A stretch of DNA of 64,000 nt from Kutzneria kofuensis (GCF_014203355.1 NZ_JACHIR010000001.1:2916038-2980037); one strand, 5' to 3'. Numbered from the stretch's first letter, positions 44,972 to 53,419 are shown. A program made the numbers and translations. The notes: a model not told the origin generated them from the letters alone.

Positions 44972-46066
44972 TCAGCAGCCCGGCGTGGGCTTGCCCGCCT
45001 TGAGCGCCTGCAGCGCGGTGACGGCGTCGCCGAGGGTGCTGACCTTGATCAGCTTCAGCCCGTCCGGCGCGTGCTGCTTGGCCTCGGCGCAGTTGTCGGC
45101 CGGCGCGAGGAACGCGGTCGCGCCCGCCTCCTTGGCGGCGATCATCTTGAACGGGATGCCGCCGATCGGCTTCACGTTGCCCTGGTCGTCGATCTCCCCG
45201 GTGCCGGCGATGATGCCGCCGTTGTCCAGGTTGTCCGGCGTCAGCTTGTCGATGATGCTCAGCGCGAAGATCAGGCCGGCCGACGGCCCGCCGACGTCGG
45301 CGAGACTGATCTTGACCTGGAACGGCACGTCCGGCCGGTCGATCGGGCCGATGCCCATGAAGCCCCAGGTGCGGTCGTCGCTGTGCCCGAGCGTGATCGT
45401 CGCGGTCTGCTCGGGCGCGGTGCCGCGCTGGAACGTGACCGGGACGGCCTGGCCGGGCTGCGTGTTCTTGAGCGCGTCCTGCACCTGCTGCGAGGTGCTC
45501 ACCTTCGCGCCGTTCACGGCCAGCAGCCGGTCGCCGGCGTTGAGCACACCGGTCACCGGGCTGCCCTTGCTGATCGTGCCGACCAGCACCTTCATCGGGT
45601 AGCCGAGGTAGCGCAGCGCCGCGACCTGCGCGTTGGACTGCGAGTCGTTGAACTGCTGGACGTTCTCCTTCTGCACGTCCTGCTGCGACTCGCCGGGCTT
45701 GAAGTACTCCTCACGCGGCGCCAGCGAGTAGCGGCCGGACGCCCACAGCCCGAGCGCGCCGAACAGGGTCACGCTGTCGGTCAGCGACACCGTGGTCATC
45801 CGCAGCTGCCCCTTGGTGGGGAAGGTGTTCTGCCCCTGTACGGAGATCACCGTGGTGCCCTCGACGCTGCCGAGCGTGTTGAAGGTCGGGCCGGGGCCGA
45901 TCGCGACGTACGGGATCGACACGACGCCACCGAGCAGACCGATGACCGCCACGAGCACGAAGCTCCACACGAGTGTCCACGTGCGGCGACCGGGACCGCC
46001 GCGGCGGGGACGTGGAGGCTGCGGCTCAGCGGTGTCCTGGTCGGTCCGCTCAGTTTGCTGACTCAC
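44972..46066 (-). CDS. PDZ-domain Lon-like serine protease, membrane anchored
   Basis: A 364-residue protein (Rv3194c-like). A proline-rich cytoplasmic tail and one membrane helix (about 29-54) precede an extracytoplasmic region. A PDZ domain (about 155-225) contains VLVGTISKGSPVTGVLNAGDRLLAVNG. The C-terminal S16 Lon-type domain has DVGGPSAGLIFALS, with catalytic Ser262, and PIGGIPFKMIAAKEAGA with Lys307, a spacing of 45 typical of the Ser-Lys dyad. GTG at 46066 is chosen because TACCCT lies eight bases upstream; an ATG at 46117 is also in frame. It probably degrades or processes envelope proteins. Confidence 0.87.
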   Translation of the reverse strand: MSQQTERTDQDTAEPQPPRPRRGGPGRRTWTLVWSFVLVAVIGLLGGVVSIPYVAIGPGPTFNTLGSVEGTTVISVQGQNTFPTKGQLRMTTVSLTDSVTLFGALGLWASGRYSLAPREEYFKPGESQQDVQKENVQQFNDSQSNAQVAALRYLGYPMKVLVGTISKGSPVTGVLNAGDRLLAVNGAKVSTSQQVQDALKNTQPGQAVPVTFQRGTAPEQTATITLGHSDDRTWGFMGIGPIDRPDVPFQVKISLADVGGPSAGLIFALSIIDKLTPDNLDNGGIIAGTGEIDDQGNVKPIGGIPFKMIAAKEAGATAFLAPADNCAEAKQHAPDGLKLIKVSTLGDAVTALQALKAGKPTPGC

Positions 46067-46240
46067 GACCCCAGAGGGTACGGCCTGGTCTGTATGGGGC
46101 TCGTTCGCCGTGTCCATGCCGCGCGTCCCGAGTGAGCGCGAGGCCGCGCCGGTGCCTGGACCGTCGCCGGATTTCGCCCGCCGCCACCCGACGCCCCGCG
46201 CGGAACGCGCGGCATGGACACAGCCGCGTACCGTGGAGAC

Positions 46241-47587
46241 ATGACCGATCTGCCGTTCGGGTTCAATCCGTCACCGAACCCTGACGACCGCGGCGAGGGC
46301 TCCTCCGGAGGCGGCAACACACCGCCCGGGGGCATGCCTCCCGGGGGCGTCCCCTTCGACATCGGCCAGCTCGGCCAGATGCTCAGCCAGCTGGGCCAGA
46401 TGCTCAGCCAGGCGCAGACATCGGGCGGCGGAGGGCCGGTCAACTACGACCTTGCCAAGCAGATCGCGGTGCAGCAGCTCGCCCAGTCCGGTGGCACCGC
46501 GGGCGCCGACCAGTCCGGGGCCGTCGCCGACGCCGTGCACCTGGCCGAGATGTGGCTCGACCCGGTGACCACGCTGCCGGCCGGCGCGCGCGTCGCCAAG
46601 GCGTGGTCGGCCACGGACTGGGTGAACGAGACGCTGCCCACCTGGCAGCGGCTGTTCGACCCGGTGGCGCAGCGGGTGTCCGGCGCCTGGGTCGACGCGC
46701 TGCCCGAGGAGGCCAAGGCCGCCGCCGGGCCGATGCTGGCGATGGTCGGCCAGATGGGCGGCATGGCGTTCGGCTCGCAGCTGGGCAACGCCCTCGCGCA
46801 GCTGGCCGCCGAGGTCCTCACCTCCACCGAGGTCGGCCTGCCGCTCGGCCCCGAGGGCACGGCCGCGCTGCTGCCCGCCAACATCGAGAAGTTCACCGGC
46901 GGGCTGGAGCGCCCCGCCAGCGAGGTCATGGTCTTCCTGGCCGCCCGCGAGGCCGCCCACCAGCGGCTGTTCGCCCACGTCCCGTGGCTGCGCCAGCGCC
47001 TGCTGGCCACCGTCGAGGAGTTCGCCCGGGGCATCAAGGTCGACACCGCCGCGCTGGAGCAGCTGGCCACGCAGATCGATCCCAGCAACCCCGCGAGCAT
47101 CGAGGACGCCATGCGGTCCGGCCTGCTCGAACCGCAGACGACCCCCGAGCAGAAGGCCGCGCTGACCCGGCTGGAGACCCTGCTCGCCCTCGTCGAGGGG
47201 TGGGTGGACATTGTCGTCGCCGACGCCGTCGGCGAGCGTCTCCCCGGCGCCGAGGCCCTTCGCGAGACGCTGCGTCGCCGCCGGGCCAGCGGCGGTCCCG
47301 CCGAGCAGACCTTCGCCACCCTCGTCGGCCTCGAACTCCGCCCCCGTCGCCTCCGCGCCGCCGCTGCCCTCTGGCGTCTCGTCGGCGACCAGCACGGCAT
47401 CGAACGCCGCGACGGCATCTGGGCCCACCCGGACCTCATCCCCACCGGCGAGGACCTCGACGATCCCATGGAGTTCGCCGACCGCCTCGGCGCTGGCGCC
47501 GAGCTCGGTGACGACCCGATCGCCGAACTCGAGCGCACCGAGCGTGAGGAGAAGGAGCGGGGCGAGAGCGGCCCCGACGAGAGCTGA
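46241..47587 (+). CDS. Zinc-dependent metalloprotease-like protein (DUF2342/zincin_2)
   Basis: A 448-residue protein of the actinobacterial DUF2342 family (Rv3195-like). The Gly/Pro-rich N-terminus holds a tandem LGQMLSQ repeat (44-57). The core has LPTWQRLFDPVA and the family motif AREAAHQRLFAHVPWLR, where Glu237 and His240 take the place of a canonical HExxH, so proteolytic activity is not certain. The C-terminal part reads ELRPRRLRAAAALW and HPDLIPT. The ATG follows TACCGT by six bases (leaderless, with GGAGAC between). It is divergent from the PDZ protease, so two putative proteases share a short regulatory spacer. Confidence 0.87.
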   Translation: MTDLPFGFNPSPNPDDRGEGSSGGGNTPPGGMPPGGVPFDIGQLGQMLSQLGQMLSQAQTSGGGGPVNYDLAKQIAVQQLAQSGGTAGADQSGAVADAVHLAEMWLDPVTTLPAGARVAKAWSATDWVNETLPTWQRLFDPVAQRVSGAWVDALPEEAKAAAGPMLAMVGQMGGMAFGSQLGNALAQLAAEVLTSTEVGLPLGPEGTAALLPANIEKFTGGLERPASEVMVFLAAREAAHQRLFAHVPWLRQRLLATVEEFARGIKVDTAALEQLATQIDPSNPASIEDAMRSGLLEPQTTPEQKAALTRLETLLALVEGWVDIVVADAVGERLPGAEALRETLRRRRASGGPAEQTFATLVGLELRPRRLRAAAALWRLVGDQHGIERRDGIWAHPDLIPTGEDLDDPMEFADRLGAGAELGDDPIAELERTEREEKERGESGPDES

Positions 47588-47592
47588 CCCGT

Positions 47593-47622
47593 GACGGAGC
47601 CGGACCGACGGCCGGCTCCGTC
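47593..47622 (+). terminator. Hairpin terminator after the zincin_2 gene
   Basis: GACGGAGCCGG and CCGGCTCCGTC enclose an 8-base loop, six bases after the stop. Confidence 0.65.
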
Positions 47623-47754
47623 CATCGGCAACGGCCACCCGCTCGGCTACTCAGCCCGGCTGAACCACTCGCCTCGTCACCACTCGTCTCATCCGCGGGG
47701 CCAGCCGCCCGGCACCGCGGGCAGCGAAGGCGCGATGCGTGGCCGCTGGCGCCG

Positions 47755-47769
47755 CGAAGGCGGCCTTCG
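47755..47769. terminator. Short CGAAGGC-G-GCCTTCG palindrome
   Basis: A member of the recurring CGAAGGC hairpin family, 15 bases beyond the YgjP-like peptidase stop. It is too short to be sure of termination. Confidence 0.4.
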
Positions 47770-47784
47770 TGTCACGGGCCGGCG

Positions 47785-48315
47785 TCAGTCCTCCTCGGTG
47801 ATGCCCCAGCCCGCCGCCGCCGACAGGCCCTCCAGGTAGCCGACCGCTCGATCGGTACGTGGATAGTCACGCACCAGCTTCCAGAAGTTGGGCCCGTGCC
47901 CGGGCACCAACAGGTGCGTCAGCTCGTGCACCAGCACGTAGTCGAGTACCCACGACGGCACCTCACGCAGCCGCTCGCTCACCCGGATCGTGCCGTCCGC
48001 CGGCGTGCAGGACGCCCAGCGCGTCCGCATCGGCGGCACCCACCGCACGCTCTTGGGCACCGCACGGTTGCCCAGATGTCGCGCCGACAGCTCGGCGCAC
48101 CTCGTCAGCAGCGCCTCGTCCGAGGTGCGCGCCGGCGACCTGCGGCGGGTCTCGCTCCGCTGCAGGCGGGCCAGCATCTCAGCCACCCAGTGTTCCTCTT
48201 CGGCCCTGGTCATCTGGGCCGGGAGCAACACGATGACCGTGTCACCCTCCCGATATGCCGTCACCGTGCGACGACGTCGCCGGCTGCGGCGAACCTCCAC
48301 CTGTGGATCAGCCAC
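47785..48315 (-). CDS. YgjP-like metallopeptidase domain protein (DUF45)
   Basis: A 176-residue protein with a zinc-protease signature: VHELTHLLVPGHGPNFW, giving His130, Glu131, His134 and a third ligand His140. The upstream WASCTPADGTIRVSERLREVP segment is typical of the DUF45/YgjP-like family (related to SprT and M48). The N-terminus is Arg-rich. It probably is an intracellular metallopeptidase or DNA-associated protease; the substrate is unknown. It lies among other putative proteases in a conserved block. Confidence 0.85.
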   Translation of the reverse strand: MADPQVEVRRSRRRRRTVTAYREGDTVIVLLPAQMTRAEEEHWVAEMLARLQRSETRRRSPARTSDEALLTRCAELSARHLGNRAVPKSVRWVPPMRTRWASCTPADGTIRVSERLREVPSWVLDYVLVHELTHLLVPGHGPNFWKLVRDYPRTDRAVGYLEGLSAAAGWGITEED

Positions 48316-48652
48316 GCGTTCACGGTAAGGCCAAGCACCGACAATTCGCCCCGGGTCGTGTCGGTCCGCACTGCGACCCGCCGCCGGTTCCCTCTCGGGG
48401 GTGGTTCCGACGCCTCGCCGACACCACCGCCCGCGACCACGTTTACGCAGCTGGGATGGGCTGTTCGGGGAATCGTCGCGGCGCCGGACACCACCTCCGG
48501 TGGACCTGTCAAGTGCCGTCAGCGAGCGGCGAACGCCGGTAAATAGTCCGATTTCGGACAGCTGTCAATCGATCGATCGTGAACTGTGGACTGCCCGCTC
48601 CACCGGTGGACAACCGTTTGGCGGCCGCCGTCACCCCTGCCAGCCTGCGTTC
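48316..48652. other. 337-bp intergenic region with one putative promoter
   Basis: No gene is supported between the YgjP-like and ThiF-like genes. A candidate promoter at 48618-48646 has -35 TTGGCG, a 17-base spacer and -10 CAGCCT, six bases before the ATG at 48653. An AT-richer patch near 48540-48585 holds GTCCG/CGGAC arms around ATTT and a TCGATCGATCG run. These could be regulatory, but nothing decides it. Confidence 0.4.
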
Positions 48653-49750
48653 ATGGACCAGACGCAGCCAGTGGACCAGACGCAGCCGGCCGTGGAACTG
48701 CCCCGCCGGCCCCGCGTGCTGCCCGGCCTGGCCGTGCTGCGGCGCGGCGACCACGAGGTGCAGATCGGCATCGATCCCCGGCATGGCGTGCTGCTGGACG
48801 GCATGTCCGAGGACCTCATCGAGATGCTGCCGGCGATGAACGGCCACGCGACGGTGCCGGAGCTGCTGGACCGGTTCTCCGACGAGCGGTCGCGGCAGGC
48901 GGCGATGGTGCTGCTGACCTCGTTGGCCGACGCCGGCCTGCTCGACGACGCGTCCCCACCGGACGGCGACACCGGTCCGCACACGCCGGCCCGGCTGTCC
49001 GCGGACGCGACGGCGTGGGCGCTGCGGACCGGCTACCCACGGCGTCGGCTGGCGCTCAACCGGCAGCAGGCCGCCGTCGCCGTGCGCGGCGAGGGCCGGC
49101 TCGGAGTGGCCGTCGCGTGCCTGCTCGCGGCGGCCGGCGTCGGCTGGGTCGACTTCGGCGCGCTGGGCAAGGTGCGGGCCGAGGACACCGGCACCGGATA
49201 CCTCGACACCGATGTGGACAGGCCACGGCAGGAGGCCGGCCTCGCCGCCATCCACCGCTCCGTCTGCACCGCTCGGACCGGCACGCTGCCGCCGTCCCGA
49301 AAGCCGGACCTGGCCGTGCTCACCGACCTCGTGGTGCCGTCGCCGAGCATGATCGCCCCGCTGCACGCCGAGGGCGTGCCGTACATGCTGGTACGGATGC
49401 GGGACGGCACCGGCGTGGTCGGCCCGCTGATCGTCCCCGGCCGGTCGAGTTGCCCGAACTGCATGGACCTGCAGCGCACCGACCTGGACCCGACGTGGCC
49501 GCGGCTGGCCCTGCAGCTCGCCGGCCGACTGCAGCCCGGCGAGCTGGCCGCCACTCAGGCGGCCGCCGGCTTCGCCGCGGCGCAGGCGCTGCTGACGTTG
49601 GACTGGTGGCTGACCGGCGTGGGCACTCCAGCACTGTGGAACACCAGCCTGGAGATCGACACCGTGACCGGCACGGTGACGTCGAGGCCGTGGGAGCCGC
49701 ACCCCGACTGCCGCTGCGGCGCGGCCAGGGCGGAGGAGGCTAGCGTGTAG
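48653..49750 (+). CDS. ThiF/E1-like protein, TOMM precursor leader-binding partner type
   Basis: A 365-residue protein resembling the E1-like or leader-peptide-binding partner proteins of azole-modified peptide (TOMM) clusters. An N-terminal small domain (PGLAVLRRGDHEVQIGID) resembles a RiPP recognition element. A degenerate Rossmann region follows (VRGEGRLGVAVACLLAAAGVGWVDF). The family block is GVVGPLIVPGRSSCPNCMDL. Cys267/Cys270 and Cys353/Cys355 could bind zinc. No precursor peptide or cyclodehydratase partner is nearby, and the gene keeps this place in other actinobacteria (Rv3196-like), so a housekeeping role is likely. The exact function is unknown. Confidence 0.75.
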   Translation: MDQTQPVDQTQPAVELPRRPRVLPGLAVLRRGDHEVQIGIDPRHGVLLDGMSEDLIEMLPAMNGHATVPELLDRFSDERSRQAAMVLLTSLADAGLLDDASPPDGDTGPHTPARLSADATAWALRTGYPRRRLALNRQQAAVAVRGEGRLGVAVACLLAAAGVGWVDFGALGKVRAEDTGTGYLDTDVDRPRQEAGLAAIHRSVCTARTGTLPPSRKPDLAVLTDLVVPSPSMIAPLHAEGVPYMLVRMRDGTGVVGPLIVPGRSSCPNCMDLQRTDLDPTWPRLALQLAGRLQPGELAATQAAAGFAAAQALLTLDWWLTGVGTPALWNTSLEIDTVTGTVTSRPWEPHPDCRCGAARAEEASV

Positions 49751-49812
49751 GGCGCAGGCCGGGTGGACGAGATCACTCACGCCCACCCCCAGCTCAAGGG
49801 GAGAATCACCGG

Positions 49813-51123
49813 GTGACCGAGATCCCGCGCAACGCCGTCCAGCGGACCGCGAAGCTAGCCAGTCTCCCGATCGGGGTAGCCGGTCGGGTGGTCGGCGGCT
49901 GGGGCAAGCGGCTGATCGGCCAGAGCGCCGAGGAGGTCAGCTCGCAGCTGAACGCCAAGACGGCCGAACAGCTGTTCGCGGTGCTGGGGCAGCTCAAGGG
50001 CGGCGCGATGAAGTTCGGCCAGGCGCTGAGCGTGTTCGAGGCCGCGGTGCCGGACGAGCTGGCCGCGCCGTACCGGGACGCGCTGACCAAGCTGCAGGCC
50101 GCCGCGCCGCCGCTGGAGGCGCGCAGCGTGCACCGCGTGCTCGCCGAACAGCTCGGCGCCTCGTGGGCCAAGCGGTTCAAGGAGTTCGACGACGTGCCGG
50201 CCGCCGCGGCCAGCATCGGGCAGGTGCACCGGGCGATCTGGCACGACGGCCGCGAGGTCGCGGTCAAGGTGCAGTACCCGGGAGCGGACGAGGCGCTGCT
50301 GTCGGACCTGAAGCAGTTGCAGCGGTTCAGCCGGCTGTTCCAGGCGCTGGTGCCCGGCGCCGAGATCAAGCCGCTGCTGGCCGAGCTGCGCGAGCGCATG
50401 GTCGAGGAGCTGGACTACCGGACCGAGGCGTCCCACCAGCGCGCCTTCGCCAAGGCCTTCGACGGCGACGAGCACGTCCTGGTGCCGAAGGTGGTGGCCA
50501 GCGCGCCGATGGTGGTCGTCTCCGAGTGGGTGACCGGCCGGCCGCTGGCGTCGATCATCCGTGACGGCGAGCAGGAGACCCGCGACCACGCCGGCACGCT
50601 GCTGTCGGAGTTCCACTTCTCGTCGCCGGCCAAGACCGGGCTGCTGCACGCCGACCCGCACCCGGGCAACTTCATGCTGATGCCGGACGGCCGGCTGTGC
50701 GTGATCGACTTCGGTGCCGCCGCCCGGCTGCCCGACGGCCTGCCGCGCACCCTGGGGCTGATGACCCGGCTGTCGCTGGAGCACCGCTCCGAGGAGCTGC
50801 TCGACCTGCTGCGCGCCGAGCACTTCGTGCGGCCGGACAGCGAGGTCGCGCCGGACGACGTCGTCGCTTACCTCGGGCCCTTCGTCGAGCCCCTGCGGAC
50901 CGAGCGCTTCAAGTTCACCCGCAAGTGGCTGCAGCAGCAGGCGGAACGGATCGGCGACCTGCGCGGCCAGGACTTCCGCACCGGACGGTCGCTGAACCTG
51001 CCGCCGCAGTACCTGCTCATCCATCGGGTGACGATGGGCGCGACCGGCATCCTGTGCCAGCTCGGCGCCGAGGTGCCGGCGCGGGCGATCGTCTCGAGGT
51101 GGCAGCCGGGCTTCGCGGACTGA
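49813..51123 (+). CDS. ABC1/AarF/UbiB-family atypical kinase
   Basis: A 436-residue protein of the ABC1 family (Rv3197-like). Signature elements are KGGAMKFGQALSVFEAAVP (the KxGQ motif), the Ala-rich loop AAAASIGQVHRAI, VAVKVQYPGADEA (ATP-site Lys), ELDYRTEA, and HADPHPGNFMLMPDG with VIDFGAAARLP for the catalytic loop and metal site. Members are ATPases acting in quinone or lipid metabolism; in mycobacteria the homologue has been linked to macrolide resistance near whiB7. The GTG start has GGGGAGA upstream. It follows the ThiF-like gene by 62 bases. Confidence 0.9.
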   Translation: MTEIPRNAVQRTAKLASLPIGVAGRVVGGWGKRLIGQSAEEVSSQLNAKTAEQLFAVLGQLKGGAMKFGQALSVFEAAVPDELAAPYRDALTKLQAAAPPLEARSVHRVLAEQLGASWAKRFKEFDDVPAAAASIGQVHRAIWHDGREVAVKVQYPGADEALLSDLKQLQRFSRLFQALVPGAEIKPLLAELRERMVEELDYRTEASHQRAFAKAFDGDEHVLVPKVVASAPMVVVSEWVTGRPLASIIRDGEQETRDHAGTLLSEFHFSSPAKTGLLHADPHPGNFMLMPDGRLCVIDFGAAARLPDGLPRTLGLMTRLSLEHRSEELLDLLRAEHFVRPDSEVAPDDVVAYLGPFVEPLRTERFKFTRKWLQQQAERIGDLRGQDFRTGRSLNLPPQYLLIHRVTMGATGILCQLGAEVPARAIVSRWQPGFAD

Positions 51124-51140
51124 CCCGCGTTTCCCCCGAG

Positions 51141-51192
51141 TTGTCCACAGCCTGCGGGCTGGTGAGGGGCTCGTAGCGAGCAGTTGTCCACA
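51141..51192. promoter_or_regulatory. Two TTGTCCACA sites (DnaA-box consensus)
   Basis: TTGTCCACA at 51141-51149 and again at 51184-51192 lie in the same orientation within the 120-base intergenic region. Each equals the actinobacterial DnaA box. Two boxes do not make an origin; titration or regulation is possible. Confidence 0.4.
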
Positions 51193-51243
51193 GATACGAA
51201 ATCGGTATTCCGCCGCACCGGGCTGGGTCCGACCATCGAGGTC

Positions 51244-52215
51244 ATGACGCAAACCTCGCCGCCCACCCTGGCGTCGCTCGCGCGCACCACGCCCGACGGC
51301 GTGGTCCGCACCGCGGAACTGCGCGCGAACGGCGTCTCCGGCTCCGCCATCGTCGGCCGGTGCCGGCCCGGTGGACCGTGGCAGCGTCTGCTGCCGGGGG
51401 TGGTGCTGCTGTCCAGTGCGGAGCCCAGCAGGCGGCAACGGCTCCGGGCCGCGCTGGCGTACGCGGGCGAGGACGCCGCGATCACCGGCCTGGATGCCGC
51501 GAGTCTCGATCACGACCTCGGCGTGCGCGCCGGCACCGAGGTGCACGTGCTGGTGCCGGCGTCCAGGCGGACCACCGCCAACGGCTATGTCGTCGTCGAG
51601 CGCACCACCCGCATGCCCGCGCTGATCGAACGCGACGGCCTTCGCTACGCCCCGATGCCCCGGGCCGTAGTGGACGCCGCCCGTCGCGAGCGCGACGCCG
51701 TACGTCTGCGGACGCTCCTCTCCGGCCCCGTGCGTTGCGGCGCATGCAGCGTCTCCGAGCTTCGCGCCGAACTCGATTCCGGCAACCAACGCGGCTCCGC
51801 CGCCCCTCGGGCCGCCCTTCGCTCCGTGTCCGACGGCGTCGTCTCCCTCACCGAGGGCTTGGCCCGCCGCGTCGCCCGTGGCGCCGCTCTGCCTCTGCCT
51901 CGCTGGAACGTGCCTATTCGCGACGTCACCGGCAGATTCCTCGGCGTCGTCGACGCGTGGTGGGACGAGGTCGCCTTCGCCTGGGAGGTCGGCACGCACC
52001 ACTTCCGCCTCGGCCGCACCGAAGCCCACCACTACGGCCGGAACCCTCACCTCGGCGCCGCCGGCGTCATCGTCCTGCGGACGCCGCCCGAACGCCTACG
52101 CCAGGATCCCAACGGCGTGCGCAAGGACTTGGTGCAGGCCTTCCACCGCGCCGCCAACCGCGTCCGGCCTCCGGTCCACGCCCTCTCCGACCGCGTCCCG
52201 GCCACCCGGCGGTAG
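51244..52215 (+). CDS. AbiEi-like N-terminal domain protein with DUF559/endonuclease-like C-terminus
   Basis: A 323-residue protein. The N-terminal winged-helix-like segment (GVVRTAELRANGVSGSAIVGR, then WQRLLPGVVLLSS) matches the AbiEi-type antitoxin domain found in many actinobacterial proteins. The C-terminal part (GVVDAWWDEVAFAWEVGTHHFR) resembles the DUF559/Vsr-like nuclease fold, with Asp and Glu in the positions of a PD-(D/E)xK core. Such proteins are common in actinobacteria without a paired AbiEii toxin, so a toxin-antitoxin role is not implied. ATG at 51244 is chosen since the preceding in-frame stretch contains a TTGTCCACA site. Confidence 0.7.
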   Translation: MTQTSPPTLASLARTTPDGVVRTAELRANGVSGSAIVGRCRPGGPWQRLLPGVVLLSSAEPSRRQRLRAALAYAGEDAAITGLDAASLDHDLGVRAGTEVHVLVPASRRTTANGYVVVERTTRMPALIERDGLRYAPMPRAVVDAARRERDAVRLRTLLSGPVRCGACSVSELRAELDSGNQRGSAAPRAALRSVSDGVVSLTEGLARRVARGAALPLPRWNVPIRDVTGRFLGVVDAWWDEVAFAWEVGTHHFRLGRTEAHHYGRNPHLGAAGVIVLRTPPERLRQDPNGVRKDLVQAFHRAANRVRPPVHALSDRVPATRR

Positions 52216-52365
52216 CCGAGCCGCGACAACCCCAGCGGCAACGCCGGTCGCACAATGCGGCACCTGCGCCGAACTCCAACGCCGGTCGTGGCGTCGCACC
52301 CACACCGAGTCCCGTAAGACGCAACGCCCGGCCGAGACGGACCCAGGCATCACTAACCACTTCCC

Positions 52366-52381
52366 GTGAGAGCGCTCTCAC
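52366..52381. promoter_or_regulatory. LacI-type palindrome GTGAGAGCGCTCTCAC
   Basis: A perfect 16-bp palindrome with the GAGCGCTC centre of LacI-family operators. It lies between two convergent genes, so no target start is near. Confidence 0.4.
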
Positions 52382-52424
52382 ATCGCCACTGAAGCCCGCC
52401 TGTTCACACCGTCGTCGATGACGG

Positions 52425-52452
52425 GTGGCCGCGGTCCGGGGACCGCGGCCAC
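52425..52452. terminator. Hairpin between convergent genes
   Basis: GTGGCCGCGGTCC and its exact complement around a 2-base loop, 24 bases beyond the stop of the minus-strand zinc-ribbon gene. Likely bidirectional. Confidence 0.6.
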
Positions 52453-52476
52453 GATGCGACGTCACTGGTAGCAGTG

Positions 52477-52662
52477 TCACCAATACTCGGCGGGCAGCTT
52501 TCCTTCGATGTCCCGGACGTGAGCGCGGGCGCAGCCGGGGCACAGCCAGCGCTGGCCGCCTCGGTCCCGCTCGGACACCCAGGCGAGCGCCTCGGCGGGA
52601 GCGGCGGTCGGGTCGCGGCGGCGGCCGCAGATCGAACAGCTCACCAGTTCGTTGTCTGCCAC
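52477..52662 (-). CDS. Small zinc-ribbon protein
   Basis: A 61-residue protein with two cysteine pairs, SCSICGRRRDP and LCPGCARAHVRDIEGKLPAEYW, predicted to bind one zinc. Similar small proteins with this arrangement occur across actinobacteria without known function. GTG at 52662 is chosen because the minus-strand TAGCGT ends seven bases before it, so the message is probably leaderless and transcribed separately from the whiB7 unit 144 bases upstream. DNA or RNA binding is plausible but unproven. Confidence 0.72.
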   Translation of the reverse strand: MADNELVSCSICGRRRDPTAAPAEALAWVSERDRGGQRWLCPGCARAHVRDIEGKLPAEYW

Positions 52663-52805
52663 GCCGTCGACGCTAGGACAGTTCCGCGCGCGGTGGGTGG
52701 CCAGTTCCACATCCGGGTGGACTCGACCCCCTTGGGCCATGCGCGCCCGGCCGGCGCACCGCCGAAGGGCGGCACGCCGGCCGAACCGAATCGTGTTCTG
52801 TTGTG

Positions 52806-53039
52806 TCAGACGGTGTAGCGGGCCGCGGCCCGCTCCGCACGCCTGGCGGCCCAACCGGCGACCTTGCGCCACCGCGCGGTGGCGCTCAGCCGGCGGGCCA
52901 AGCGTTGCTCCTCCGCTACCAGGCGTACTTCGTGCAATCGAATCCGTGCGAGTTCTTGGTCGAGCAACATGAACGAGGTCCCCTCAGGTTCGTAATCCGT
53001 GGTCATCGGGATGTCTGCGGTGTAGCGGACGGTGTTCAC
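52806..53039 (-). CDS. Small basic helical protein translationally coupled to whiB7
   Basis: A 77-residue protein, acidic in the first third and strongly basic after residue 35 (LHEVRLVAEEQRLARRL, then ARWRKVAGWAARRAERAAAR), probably one or two long helices. The GTG start overlaps the TGA of whiB7 (53036-53039), so it should be translated by re-initiation whenever whiB7 is. An internal ATG at 53006 is an alternative start. The family is not recognised. Its coupling implies a role in or beside the WhiB7 response. Confidence 0.65.
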   Translation of the reverse strand: MNTVRYTADIPMTTDYEPEGTSFMLLDQELARIRLHEVRLVAEEQRLARRLSATARWRKVAGWAARRAERAAARYTV

Positions 53040-53419
53040 GCGGCTGCCTCCTGATTTCCTGTGGTCCCGGCGCCCGCCTCGGCGAGGCGGTCACTCTTGC
53101 GCGGACGGCCACGCGGCCGCTTGCGCGGGATCACCGCGCCACGCTCGAAGATCTCGCCGCCCCACACGCCCCACGGCTCACGCCGGGCGAGAGCGGCGGC
53201 AAGGCACTCCGCCCGTACGGGGCAGGCGGTGCACAGGGACTTCGCCTGCTCCAGCTCGGCGGGAGCGTCGGCGAACCACAGGTCCGGGTTGTTGGCCCGG
53301 CAGGGAAGGTCGAGCCCGGCACCCGGTGCGGTGTCGAGCAGCTCCGCGACACCGGCGCCCGTGGGCGCGGCGAAGTCGGGCAGCACAGTTCCGTCTATCG
53401 GAACGGTGGCGGTGAACAT
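53036..53419 (-). CDS. whiB7: WhiB7/WblC-type iron-sulfur transcription factor
   Basis: A 127-residue WhiB protein. The four [4Fe-4S] ligands are Cys40, Cys63, Cys66 and Cys72 (LPCRANNPDLW and CTACPVRAEC). The turn GVWGGE is at 84-89 and the AT-hook RGRPRK at 103-108 marks the WhiB7 class. WhiB7 binds the principal sigma factor and activates intrinsic antibiotic-resistance genes and itself at promoters with an AT-rich box above the -35. ATG at 53419 has GGGAGGAAG upstream. It follows a long leader with an intrinsic terminator and lies downstream of uvrD2, as in mycobacteria. Confidence 0.95.
   Translation of the reverse strand: MFTATVPIDGTVLPDFAAPTGAGVAELLDTAPGAGLDLPCRANNPDLWFADAPAELEQAKSLCTACPVRAECLAAALARREPWGVWGGEIFERGAVIPRKRPRGRPRKSDRLAEAGAGTTGNQEAAA

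Noticed and set aside
51244-52215. A type IV AbiE toxin-antitoxin pair
   Set aside because: Only the AbiEi-like domain protein is present; no AbiEii nucleotidyltransferase toxin adjoins it.
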